Positions 52,353 through 60,554 of a stretch of DNA of 64,000 bases are shown here, one piece after another. A program made the position numbers and the translations under genes. The stretch is from Bacteroidia bacterium (GTDB lineage Bacteria > Bacteroidota > Bacteroidia > Chitinophagales > UBA2359). The notes below the pieces were generated by a model. It saw nothing but the letters and a program-made list of their open reading frames with translations, searched no databases and was not told the DNA's origin. The stretch is from NCBI GenBank assembly GCA_030427245.1, contig JAUHXA010000008.1, positions 102,262 to 166,261 of the forward strand. The letters run 5' to 3'. Each line of letters opens with the position of its first letter. Position 1 is the first letter of the stretch.

Positions 52353-53201
52353 ATGCACAACATAAATATAAAAAACAACATAAAAGGAACCTTTTGGTTA
52401 GGTTCTATATTCCTACTTTTTACTGTTTTTCTTTCTTCATGCGATTTTACGTATGACTTACCAGAGGCCAATTCTATTGCAGACGAAACACCTCCATCTG
52501 CCTCATTTGATTTCAAACAAGATGATGCAGATTATTTAACAATTGATTTTAGCAACCTTTCAGGTAGTGCTACAGATTATGTTTGGGATTTTGGAGATGG
52601 AAGTACCTCAACTGCTAAGAATCCATCTCATACTTATGCAGAAATAGGTAACTATACCGTTTCTTTATCTGCTTCTGATAAACTAGGTGTGGTAAACTCC
52701 CTAACTAGAACTGTCGAAATAATAGAGCCTGTAGATGATTTCGTTCCAGTGATACTCAACGCAGGATTTGACGAAGAAGGTGACGATAGCTACCGTGACC
52801 ATTGGAAAAATCTTGAATTAGGTGGTATATTGCAAATTACTTCCAGCCCTGTTCATCAAGGACCTAAAGCAGGTAAGTTTCCTTCTGCTGGAGATCGTAT
52901 TGCTTATCAATTGATCAGCGTTCAGCCGAATAAAAACTACCTCCTTTCTTTCTATTATACGATGAAAACCTCTCCTGAAGGTACAATGTCAGTGGCAATT
53001 TTAGCGGGACATGTGACAGAGGAAGAACAAATTGAAGGGGCTACTATAGCCGAAAAAACACTGGACGACCAATCAGATGCGAGTACCTATGTTTTAGAAA
53101 AAATTCCCTTCAATTCAGGTGACAATTCTGAAGTGGCAATCTTTGTATCCAACGTTGGTGTAGAGTGTCGTATTGATAGCTTTGAAATTGAGAATAACTA
53201 A
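52353..53201 (+). CDS. PKD-domain surface lipoprotein, probable alginate-binding protein
   Basis: 282 residues. Lipoprotein signal (FLLFTVFLSSC, Cys about 30), a PKD domain (about 48-125, with DYVWDFGDGSTSTAKNPSHT and YTVSLSASD) and a C-terminal jelly-roll resembling a carbohydrate-binding module (about 135-282, NAGFDEEGDDSYRDHWKN, KNYLLSFYYTMKT). It takes the SusE/F position after susD, so it probably binds polysaccharide at the cell surface. No catalytic motif is seen. Followed by a strong palindrome and then the PL7 lyase. Confidence 0.75.
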   Translation: MHNINIKNNIKGTFWLGSIFLLFTVFLSSCDFTYDLPEANSIADETPPSASFDFKQDDADYLTIDFSNLSGSATDYVWDFGDGSTSTAKNPSHTYAEIGNYTVSLSASDKLGVVNSLTRTVEIIEPVDDFVPVILNAGFDEEGDDSYRDHWKNLELGGILQITSSPVHQGPKAGKFPSAGDRIAYQLISVQPNKNYLLSFYYTMKTSPEGTMSVAILAGHVTEEEQIEGATIAEKTLDDQSDASTYVLEKIPFNSGDNSEVAIFVSNVGVECRIDSFEIENN

Positions 53202-53209
53202 TTAGATTA

Positions 53210-53246
53210 GTAGGTATCGGATACCTCTAAGGTATCCGATACCTAC
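53210..53246. repeat. REP-like palindrome, copy 2 (terminator-like)
   Basis: A 17-bp perfect stem, GTAGGTATCGGATACCT and its complement, with loop CTA, nine bases after the PKD gene stop and followed by ATTTT. It shares the core TCGGATACCT-nnn-AGGTATCCGA with 19904-19932. It may reduce read-through into the lyase gene. Confidence 0.7.
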
Positions 53247-53262
53247 ATTTTAACAAAACTCT

Positions 53263-54183
53263 ATGAATTTCATCCAATTTCATTTTAAGTTCTCTCTATT
53301 TTCTTTGCTCCTTCTGTGCTTGACTGTTAGTTCTTCAAGCTGCAAAAAAAACAATGAAGTAGATGAAAGACCAACAGGTGAATTTATTCCACCACCTGAA
53401 GAGGAGGAGGAAAATACAGGAGAAGAGATTCGCCACAACATTGACTTGAATAACTGGAAAGTCACACTTCCTATCGGCAACCCTACAGAAGTTGCTCCCC
53501 CTGCAATTTTGGATTATGCCAATAATGAAACCGTGAAGCCTTTTATGTATGATGATACAACGGATGGCTCACTGGTTTTTTACACTTATCCAGGTACTTC
53601 AACAGCCAATTCTTCTTATTCTCGAACCGAATTGCGTGAGCAAATGGTGTCAGGTAGCAATAGTACAAACTGGACATTTGCACAAAGCGGAAGTATGCGG
53701 GGAACTTTGGCAATGGATGAAATTTCGAGAGGTTCGGACAATAGGTATCACCGAACCATCATCATGCAGATTCACGGAAGATTGACGAATGAACAACGGG
53801 ATTTGATTGGAGCAAAAGACAATAATGCCCCTCCTATACTCAAAATCTATTGGACTTATGGATATGTGCGGGTCAAAACCAAAGTATTGAAGGATACAAA
53901 CGCATCAGGTGTTGATATTTTACCTGTTGATGCTTGGGGCGATGATGAGGGACATACCTTCAATGAATATGTGGGTTTTGATAAGTTTACCCTTGAAGTG
54001 AAAGCACAGGAAGGCAGAATGGAGGTAATCTTAAACGACAATGAATCTGTGGTTTACGATGATATTCACATCCAAAAATGGGGGATTTTTGAAAACTACT
54101 TCAAAGCAGGGAATTACCTTGCTACTAAAGATGAGGGCGCTTTTGCCAGAGTAAAGTATTATGAATTGGAGGTAACTCATTGA
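53263..54183 (+). CDS. Alginate lyase, polysaccharide lyase family 7, lipoprotein
   Basis: 306 residues. Lipoprotein signal (LFSLLLLCLTVSSSSC, Cys about 27), an acidic linker, then the PL7 jelly-roll. The three family signatures are present: SYSRTELREQM (catalytic Arg and Glu region, about 123), IIMQIHGRL (Gln-x-His, about 168) and YFKAGNYLA (catalytic Tyr, about 280). It cuts alginate by beta-elimination into unsaturated oligosaccharides, probably at the outer surface. QIH with isoleucine is often linked to preference for guluronate-containing blocks, but this is only a guide. Works with the PL17 exolyase downstream. Confidence 0.92.
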   Translation: MNFIQFHFKFSLFSLLLLCLTVSSSSCKKNNEVDERPTGEFIPPPEEEEENTGEEIRHNIDLNNWKVTLPIGNPTEVAPPAILDYANNETVKPFMYDDTTDGSLVFYTYPGTSTANSSYSRTELREQMVSGSNSTNWTFAQSGSMRGTLAMDEISRGSDNRYHRTIIMQIHGRLTNEQRDLIGAKDNNAPPILKIYWTYGYVRVKTKVLKDTNASGVDILPVDAWGDDEGHTFNEYVGFDKFTLEVKAQEGRMEVILNDNESVVYDDIHIQKWGIFENYFKAGNYLATKDEGAFARVKYYELEVTH

Positions 54184-54299
54184 CGTGTTTTTCCCGCATT
54201 TCATTTGGTTTTTTCAAAAAATGAAAACATCCCCTCTGGCGACTTCAAAGAGAAATAGGGCTGTCATACAAAGATTTATAAAAAGAACAACAAACAATA

Positions 54300-55547
54300 A
54301 TGCTGAAAAAAATCTACAAACTACTTTTAGGAATTGGCCCTGGAATCTTTGCCATCGGTTACACAATTGGTACAGGTAGCGTCACTTCAATGATAGTAGC
54401 AGGTAGTCAACATGGGATGCAATTGTTGTGGGTATTGTTTCTGAGTTGTTTGTTTTCGTGGGTATTGATGGAGGCGTATGGACGATATGCTTTGGTGACA
54501 GGAGAAACAGCTTTGTTTGGTTTTCGCAAACATTTGAAGTTTGGAAAACCAATTGCCCTACTCATTATTGTAGGGGTCACTTTTGGTCAGTGGAATTCAT
54601 TGATGGGTATTTTAGGTATTTCCGCTAATGCCATTTTTGAAGTGAGCGCACTGTTTATGCCAGCCCTCAAAAACTATGAATATGTGAGTGTATTGCTCAT
54701 TGCAGTAGTAATCATTAGTGTGATGTACAGTGTTCTGTGGATAGGGAAATATTCAATATTTGAAAAATTACTTTTGATTTTTGTCTCCTTGATGGGCTTA
54801 TCATTTTTATTATCTTTGTTCATCATCTTGCCTGACCCCAAAGCTATGGCAAAAGGTATGATTCCTTCAATTCCAGAAGTAGAAGGAGGTAGAATGTTGG
54901 TAGCAGCTTTTGTTGGAACGACAATGGCGGCAGCTACCTTTTTATCTCGTCCGCTTTTTGTGAAAGGAAAAGGATGGACAAAAGAGAATTTAAAGGAACA
55001 GCAAACAGATGCATTGTGGGCGGCAACGTTGATTTTTGTTATCAGTGCCGCTATCATGGCAGTTGCAATGGGCGCATTTTATGAAGATGGAAAAGTAGTC
55101 ACCAAAGTTTTAGACATGGTATATGCACTCGAACCTGTTGCGGGTAGGTTTGCCATAGCCATCTTTTTTATGGGTACTTTGGCAGCAGGCTTGTCTTCAA
55201 TTTTTCCCATATTGATGATTGCTCCTTTGCTTGTTGCAGATTATCAAGCGGGTAAACTGGATACATCCTCCAAACAATTCAAAATCATTGCAGGCATTGC
55301 TTGCATAATCGGATTGACCATTCCCGTTTTGGGCGCAAATCCCATTCAAGCACAAATATTGACGCAAGTATTCAATGTCTTTGTATTGCCTTTGGTGATT
55401 ATCGGCATCATTATTTTGACCAACAAAAAAGACCTCATGGGAGTCCACAAAGCGGGCTGGTTGCTAAATTTGGGCATGGGGGCCGCACTGTTTTTTGCTT
55501 GTGTGATTTCTTACAATGGAGTTTTAGCGATTGCTGAAAAAATGTAG
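54300..55547 (+). CDS. Nramp-family transporter lacking the canonical metal-binding motif
   Basis: 415 residues with about eleven membrane helices. The fold is recognisable from GPGIFAIGYTIGTGSVTSM, then LLWVLFLSCLFSWVLMEAYGRYALVTGE, and GTTMAAATFLSRPLF in the sixth helix. In true Nramp metal transporters helix 1 has DPGN and helix 6 has MPHN; here the corresponding segments read GTGS and MAAA, so the Asp and Asn metal ligands are missing. It lies between the PL7 and PL17 genes and overlaps or abuts the latter. It may carry another solute or have lost metal coupling; a role in uronate or cation balance during alginate use is speculation. Confidence 0.75.
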   Translation: MLKKIYKLLLGIGPGIFAIGYTIGTGSVTSMIVAGSQHGMQLLWVLFLSCLFSWVLMEAYGRYALVTGETALFGFRKHLKFGKPIALLIIVGVTFGQWNSLMGILGISANAIFEVSALFMPALKNYEYVSVLLIAVVIISVMYSVLWIGKYSIFEKLLLIFVSLMGLSFLLSLFIILPDPKAMAKGMIPSIPEVEGGRMLVAAFVGTTMAAATFLSRPLFVKGKGWTKENLKEQQTDALWAATLIFVISAAIMAVAMGAFYEDGKVVTKVLDMVYALEPVAGRFAIAIFFMGTLAAGLSSIFPILMIAPLLVADYQAGKLDTSSKQFKIIAGIACIIGLTIPVLGANPIQAQILTQVFNVFVLPLVIIGIIILTNKKDLMGVHKAGWLLNLGMGAALFFACVISYNGVLAIAEKM

Positions 55548-55608
55548 TAAGAATGGAAAAATTAAGCTCTTAAATTATATATTTTCAAAGCAATTAATAA
55601 TAAAAAAT

Positions 55609-57897
55609 TTGAAATCTAATCATAAAATATTGTTCCTTTTCATACTGCAATTGATAGCAGTAAACACCTTATTTAGTCAAAATCATCCCAATTTAATTAT
55701 GACCAAAGAAGGGGTGGAAAATATCCGAAATTCAGAGGACAAAGCACCAATTTTTGAAAAGGTATTGGAGGCTACGAAAGAAGAAGTGGATGCCGACATT
55801 GCATCGGGAATTCATGTACCGATTCCAAAAGATATGGCTGGTGGCTACACACATGAACGTCACAAAAAGAACTTTTTCGTTTTGCAAAAGGCGGGTAATT
55901 TATACCAAATTACAGGTGATGAAAAATATGCGGTTTTCATTCGAGATGTGTTTTTGGAGTATGCTAAAATGTATCCTACATTGGGGCTTCACCCAACGAT
56001 GAAATCCTATGCAACAGGCAAGATTTTTTGGCAGTGTTTGAATGATGCCAATTGGTTGGTGTATTGCAGTCAGGCGTATGATGCGATTTATGATTTTTTG
56101 ACTGAAAAGGAGCGAGAGAATTTGGAGAAAAATCTCTTTCGCCCAATGGCGGATTTCATCTCGCTAGAAAACCCGAAATTCTACAATCGGATTCACAATC
56201 ATAGTACTTGGGGCAATGCTGCAGTTGGGATGATGGGTTTGGCGATGAACGACGAAGAATTGATTCAGCGAGCTTTGTACGGTTTGAAGGATGATGGATT
56301 GGACAATACGATGCTCGACAATGACGGCGGTTTTATCAAAGTGGAGGGACAAAGCAAAGCGGGATTTTTTGCTCAATTGGACTTTTCTTTTTCACCTGAT
56401 GGGCATTTTACCGAAGGCCCTTATTACCTCCGATACGCAATGACTCCTTTTTTGTTATTTGCGAGGTCCTTAGCAAACAACCGTCCCGATTTGAAGATTT
56501 ATGAATACCGAGACGGTATTTTAGAAAAATCCATTTACTCGCTTTTATATGAGTCGGATGCACAGGGAAGATTTTTTCCCATCAACGATGCACAGAAAGG
56601 AATGTCGTGGAACTCACGAGAAGTCGTAGCGGCAGTCGACATTGCCTACCTCGATTTTGGAAATGACCCGATGTTGCTTTCCATTGCAGAAAAGCAGGGA
56701 AAAGTGACGCTTGACGAAGCAGGCTTCAAAACGGCCTCTGACCTTGCAAAAGGTTTGGCAAAGCCTTTCCAACACAAATCCATTGCATACAGCGATGGTG
56801 CAGAAGGCAAACACGGTGGCTTGGGAATTTTGCGTGCGGACAATGCCGATGGAGAAGAAATTTGTGTACTTGCAAAATATGCTGCTCACGGTATGGGACA
56901 TGGACATTTTGATAAACTTTCCTACTCGCTATATGATGAAGATGGAGAAGTAATACAAGATTACGGTTCGGCACGTTGGGTAAATATTGACCAAAAAGGT
57001 GGCGGTCGTTACCTTCCAGAGAATCATTCTTATGCTAAACAAAGCATCGCACACAACACCTTAGTCATTAACGAAACATCACATTATGAAGGAGAGGTGA
57101 AAGCTGCGGAAGCGCATCATCCTGACCAATATTTTTTCGATGTCAGCAATCCAAATGTTCAAGTAGTAAGCGCAAAAGAAATTTATGCTTATCCCGATGC
57201 TAAAATGCACCGAACATTGGTTTTATTGAAGGATGAAAATTTTAGAAACCCACTCTTGATTGATGTCTTTCGAGTAGAATCCGAAAAAGAAAATCAATAC
57301 GATTTACCGACTTGGTTTCAGGGGCATTTGTTGTCTGCCAATTTTGATTATGCCGCCCAAACTGAACGACTGACCACGCTTGGAAATGGTCACGGCTATC
57401 AGCATTTATGGGAAGAAGCGAGTGGGAAATCCTCAGGAGATGGTAATCAAGTAACGTGGTTCACACACTTGAATGATGGTGGAGGTCAAGTAAGAGGGAA
57501 ATTTTTCACACTGACGACTTCTTCCATACCAAATGATGAATTGATTTTTGCGAGAGCAGGGGCAAATGACCCGAATTTCAATCTTCGACACGACCCAACT
57601 TTTATCCAAAGAAGAAAGGCGAAATCTACTGTCTTTGCGTCTGCTGTTGAATCACATGGGGTTTACAATCCTGTTTCGGAAATTCCTTTAAGTCCATTTT
57701 CGGGCTTGAAATCGGTTGAAGTATTACACGATTCAAAAGAATATACGGTTGTTCAAATCACGCATCAAACAGGTAAAACTTGGACTTTGGCAATCGCCAA
57801 TCAAGATGCCTCTGCAAAAAGCAAGCATAAAGTGAATTTTGGAAAAGAAAAGTTGGAGTGGACAGGAGTTTTTGAATTGATAATTGACAATAAATAA
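55609..57897 (+). CDS. Oligoalginate lyase, polysaccharide lyase family 17
   Basis: About 762 residues from TTG 55609; no ATG is available before the signal peptide (KILFLFILQLIAVNTLFSQ), and the frame is open to a TTG at 55531 inside the transporter gene. The alpha-toroid domain shows FYNRIHNHSTWGNAAVGMMG (catalytic Asn-His, about 205) and TEGPYYLRYAMTP (catalytic Tyr, about 265). The heparinase II/III-like beta-sandwich has HGMGHGHFDKLSYSLY (zinc-type His) and a long C-terminal part. It acts exolytically on oligo-alginate, releasing unsaturated monouronate, probably in the periplasm. Start codon uncertain; family sure. Confidence 0.9.
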   Translation: MKSNHKILFLFILQLIAVNTLFSQNHPNLIMTKEGVENIRNSEDKAPIFEKVLEATKEEVDADIASGIHVPIPKDMAGGYTHERHKKNFFVLQKAGNLYQITGDEKYAVFIRDVFLEYAKMYPTLGLHPTMKSYATGKIFWQCLNDANWLVYCSQAYDAIYDFLTEKERENLEKNLFRPMADFISLENPKFYNRIHNHSTWGNAAVGMMGLAMNDEELIQRALYGLKDDGLDNTMLDNDGGFIKVEGQSKAGFFAQLDFSFSPDGHFTEGPYYLRYAMTPFLLFARSLANNRPDLKIYEYRDGILEKSIYSLLYESDAQGRFFPINDAQKGMSWNSREVVAAVDIAYLDFGNDPMLLSIAEKQGKVTLDEAGFKTASDLAKGLAKPFQHKSIAYSDGAEGKHGGLGILRADNADGEEICVLAKYAAHGMGHGHFDKLSYSLYDEDGEVIQDYGSARWVNIDQKGGGRYLPENHSYAKQSIAHNTLVINETSHYEGEVKAAEAHHPDQYFFDVSNPNVQVVSAKEIYAYPDAKMHRTLVLLKDENFRNPLLIDVFRVESEKENQYDLPTWFQGHLLSANFDYAAQTERLTTLGNGHGYQHLWEEASGKSSGDGNQVTWFTHLNDGGGQVRGKFFTLTTSSIPNDELIFARAGANDPNFNLRHDPTFIQRRKAKSTVFASAVESHGVYNPVSEIPLSPFSGLKSVEVLHDSKEYTVVQITHQTGKTWTLAIANQDASAKSKHKVNFGKEKLEWTGVFELIIDNK

Positions 57898-57926
57898 TTT
57901 GATAACCACATAAATATATTAAAGAT

Positions 57927-58277
57927 ATGAGTACAATAACAGCAGGTAAAGAGTTTTTCTTTACAGACGAATTAGAATGGGAACAAATTGACCCACTTTT
58001 GAGAAGACAAATTCATGGTTATGACGACAAAATCATGCTCGTAATCGCAGACTTCAAAGCTGGTGGTGTTGGACAATTGCACAAACACTATCATTCACAA
58101 GTGACTTATGTTCAAGGTGGAGAATTTGAAATGACGATTGGAGACCAAGTGAAAATTATAAAGGCTGGTGATTCTTATTATATTCCCCCTCATGTCATGC
58201 ACGGATGCAAGTGCTTAAAGGATGGAATTTTGGTAGATGTGTTTAGCCCACATCGGGAAGATTTTTTGGAGAATTAA
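57927..58277 (+). CDS. kdgF: Cupin KdgF, unsaturated uronate linearising enzyme
   Basis: 116 residues, a single cupin barrel. Metal ligands: His-His in LHKHYHSQVTYV (about 50-60), Gln in the same strand and His in IPPHVMHGCK (about 95). The pattern and length match KdgF, which turns 4,5-unsaturated monouronate into the open-chain DEH that feeds the reductase. It stands 29 bases after the PL17 gene and before the MFS transporter, exactly where this step is needed. Confidence 0.88.
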   Translation: MSTITAGKEFFFTDELEWEQIDPLLRRQIHGYDDKIMLVIADFKAGGVGQLHKHYHSQVTYVQGGEFEMTIGDQVKIIKAGDSYYIPPHVMHGCKCLKDGILVDVFSPHREDFLEN

Positions 58278-58377
58278 TGTAACCTCCAGTTCTTTACAGA
58301 TAAAATTGGGCTGGTTTAATAAAAATGTTACTGAATCAGCTCAATAGGTTGGGTGATTAGTAAATAAAACAAACAAA

Positions 58378-59682
58378 ATGAAATTAAAAGGATTACGATG
58401 GTGGGTCATTGCTTTAATTGCCCTTGCCACAATTATTAATTATATTGACCGTCAATCACTTGGTGTTTTATGGCCAGAAATTGCAATGGATCTTTATCCC
58501 GATAGTAGCGATGATGAACGAAAAGAAATTTATGCATTGATTTCTGTGATCTTTGTGTTTTCTTATGCCTTCGGTCAAGCTATCTTTGGAAAGATTTTTG
58601 ACTGGGTTGGAACACGATTGGGCTTTGCTTTGTCCATAGGAGTATGGTCTATTGCAACTGCACTTCACGCCTTAGCTCGTGGGGTACTTAGTTTTGGTAT
58701 TTTTCGAGCCATTTTAGGAGTTGCAGAGGCAGGGAACTGGCCAGGAGCTGCAAAAGGTAATGCTGAATGGTTTCCATCAAAAGAACGGGCTTTGGCTCAA
58801 GGGCTGTTCAATTCTGGTGCAGCCATTGGAGGAATTATATCCATTCCACTTATCGCATATCTGACGATTCATTTCAATTGGCAAATGATTTTCATTCTGG
58901 TTGGTCTGACGGGTTTGGCCTGGCTAATTCCGTGGATGGTTTTGGTAAAAGCCCCACCTAAGTCGCATCCGTGGATAACAGAGGAGGAACGGCAATACAT
59001 TTTAAGTGGTCAAAAAAAATTAGACCCAGACGAAGTTGCCCAGGCCGAAGAAGAGGGATATAATCCAACGACCAAACAATTGTTATCCCACAAGGAAAGC
59101 TGGGGAGTTATTATTGCATCTGCGGTGATTGACCCGATTTGGTGGTTGTTTGTCTTTTGGATTCCGATTTACCTATTTGAAGTCTATGGTATGGATGTGA
59201 AAACGATAGGGATTTATGGTTGGGTGCCTTATGTAGGCGCAATGTTTGGAGCTTGGTTTGGCGGACTTTTGGCGCAAAACCGCATCAAAGTAGGTTGGAC
59301 GGTCGACAAAACTCGGAAACTGGTCATTACTTTGGGTTGCTTAATCATGTTGCCATCCTTATTGGCTATGGCAAATCCAGGAACTCCGGTTAATGCGGTA
59401 CTTATCATGGCGGTTATCTTGTTTGGTTTCCAAACAGCAATCGGAAATGTTCAAACCTTACCGAGTGATATGTTTGGAAAGAAAACGGTGGGTACTTTGT
59501 CGGGATTTTCAGGAATGGCTGCTAAACTAGGAGCAGTAGGACTTACTTCTCTCGTTCCCTGGCTCACTTCTGGCGGTAATTATACCCCTGCCTTTGTGAT
59601 TGGTGCTACTTTGGCAGTGATTGCGATGGCGAGTATTTGGATTTTGTGCCCGAAAATTGAACCTTTGAAACCTAAAAATTAA
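58378..59682 (+). CDS. MFS transporter, hexuronate/DEH importer (ExuT-like)
   Basis: 434 residues, twelve membrane helices. ACS-family features: helix 1 IINYIDRQSLGVLWPEIA, the loop GKIFDWVGTRLGFALSIGVWS and GVAEAGNWPGAAKGNAEWFPSKERA. These are typical of hexuronate and related acid transporters. Placed between KdgF and the reductases, it probably moves monouronate or DEH across the inner membrane. The direction of coupling (H+ or Na+) cannot be told. Its own leader of 100 bases carries a weak stem. Confidence 0.88.
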   Translation: MKLKGLRWWVIALIALATIINYIDRQSLGVLWPEIAMDLYPDSSDDERKEIYALISVIFVFSYAFGQAIFGKIFDWVGTRLGFALSIGVWSIATALHALARGVLSFGIFRAILGVAEAGNWPGAAKGNAEWFPSKERALAQGLFNSGAAIGGIISIPLIAYLTIHFNWQMIFILVGLTGLAWLIPWMVLVKAPPKSHPWITEEERQYILSGQKKLDPDEVAQAEEEGYNPTTKQLLSHKESWGVIIASAVIDPIWWLFVFWIPIYLFEVYGMDVKTIGIYGWVPYVGAMFGAWFGGLLAQNRIKVGWTVDKTRKLVITLGCLIMLPSLLAMANPGTPVNAVLIMAVILFGFQTAIGNVQTLPSDMFGKKTVGTLSGFSGMAAKLGAVGLTSLVPWLTSGGNYTPAFVIGATLAVIAMASIWILCPKIEPLKPKN

Positions 59683-59714
59683 TAACTTAAATAATATTTA
59701 AATTTTTTATATAA

Positions 59715-60479
59715 ATGAAGAAATCAAACGGAAAAGTAGCAATAATAACTGGTGCAACTGGTGGTATCGGTTTTGCAGTAGCAAAAAGACTAGGTAATGA
59801 CGGATATACCGTAGTACTGAACGGTATTGATGATGAAGCTGGAGCTAAAAGAGTGGAAGAACTTACTGCAGAAGGAATTACGGCTGAATATTACGGATTC
59901 GATGTCACTAAAGAAGAGCTTGTGACTGAAAACATTACTAAAATTGGTGAAAAGTATGGAAAAATTGATGTGCTTGTAAACAACGCAGGAGGATTAGGTG
60001 GACGTTCCAGATTTGAAGTAATGACAACGGAATTTTACAGATTTGTCATGGCATTAAACTTGGATTCTGTGTTTTTTGCTTCAAGAGCGGCAATACCATT
60101 CCTTAAAAAAGGAGAGGACCCTACCATCATTAACTATACGTCAAATGCGGGATGGAATGCAGGAGGACCTGGTGCTGGAATTTATGGAACCTCTAAAGCT
60201 GGAGTTCATGCAATTACGAGAGCATTGGCAAAAGATTTAGCTGAATATGGTATCAGAGTGAATGCAGTATCTCCTGGTACAATTGATACGCCATTTCACC
60301 AGCAAATTAAATCTACCAAACCAGAAGTTTTTGCTTCTTGGGCAAATAACATTATGTTAGGAAGATTGGGACAACCAGAAGATGTTGCAGGTGTTGTTGC
60401 GTTCTTAGCTAGTAAAGATGCCTCCTTCTTAACAGCAGAAACTATCCAAGTTGGAGGTGGTCAAGCATTAGGAATCTAA
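59715..60479 (+). CDS. SDR oxidoreductase 1, probable DEH reductase
   Basis: 254 residues, classical SDR. Cofactor motif TGATGGIGFAVAKRL, NNAGG (about 93), the catalytic Ser in YTSNAGWNAG and YGTSKAG (Tyr-x3-Lys, about 160), with PGTIDTP after it. No clear basic residue follows the second beta-strand (VVLNGIDDE), so NADH preference is possible. In alginate operons an SDR in this position reduces DEH to KDG, the substrate of KdgK encoded upstream. The exact substrate is inferred from context. Confidence 0.8.
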   Translation: MKKSNGKVAIITGATGGIGFAVAKRLGNDGYTVVLNGIDDEAGAKRVEELTAEGITAEYYGFDVTKEELVTENITKIGEKYGKIDVLVNNAGGLGGRSRFEVMTTEFYRFVMALNLDSVFFASRAAIPFLKKGEDPTIINYTSNAGWNAGGPGAGIYGTSKAGVHAITRALAKDLAEYGIRVNAVSPGTIDTPFHQQIKSTKPEVFASWANNIMLGRLGQPEDVAGVVAFLASKDASFLTAETIQVGGGQALGI

Positions 60480-60489
60480 AATAATTAAC

Positions 60490-60545
60490 AATTGAAAATG
60501 GAGAATGTAGGCGAACATCTACTTCTCCATTTCCCATTATCAATT
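60490..60545. repeat. Inverted repeat between the two SDR genes
   Basis: AATTG, then AAATGGAGAATGTAG on the left; on the right CTACTTCTCCATTT, then CATTATCAATT. The stem is about 14 bp with a bulge. It is a palindromic intergenic unit, possibly reducing downstream expression. Confidence 0.5.
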
Positions 60546-60554
60546 AAATAAAAT

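Noticed and set aside
58290..58345. Weak stem (ATTGGGCTG with CAGCTCAAT) before the MFS gene
   Set aside because: The loop is long, there is one mismatch and no T-run follows, so it was not called as a terminator or operator.
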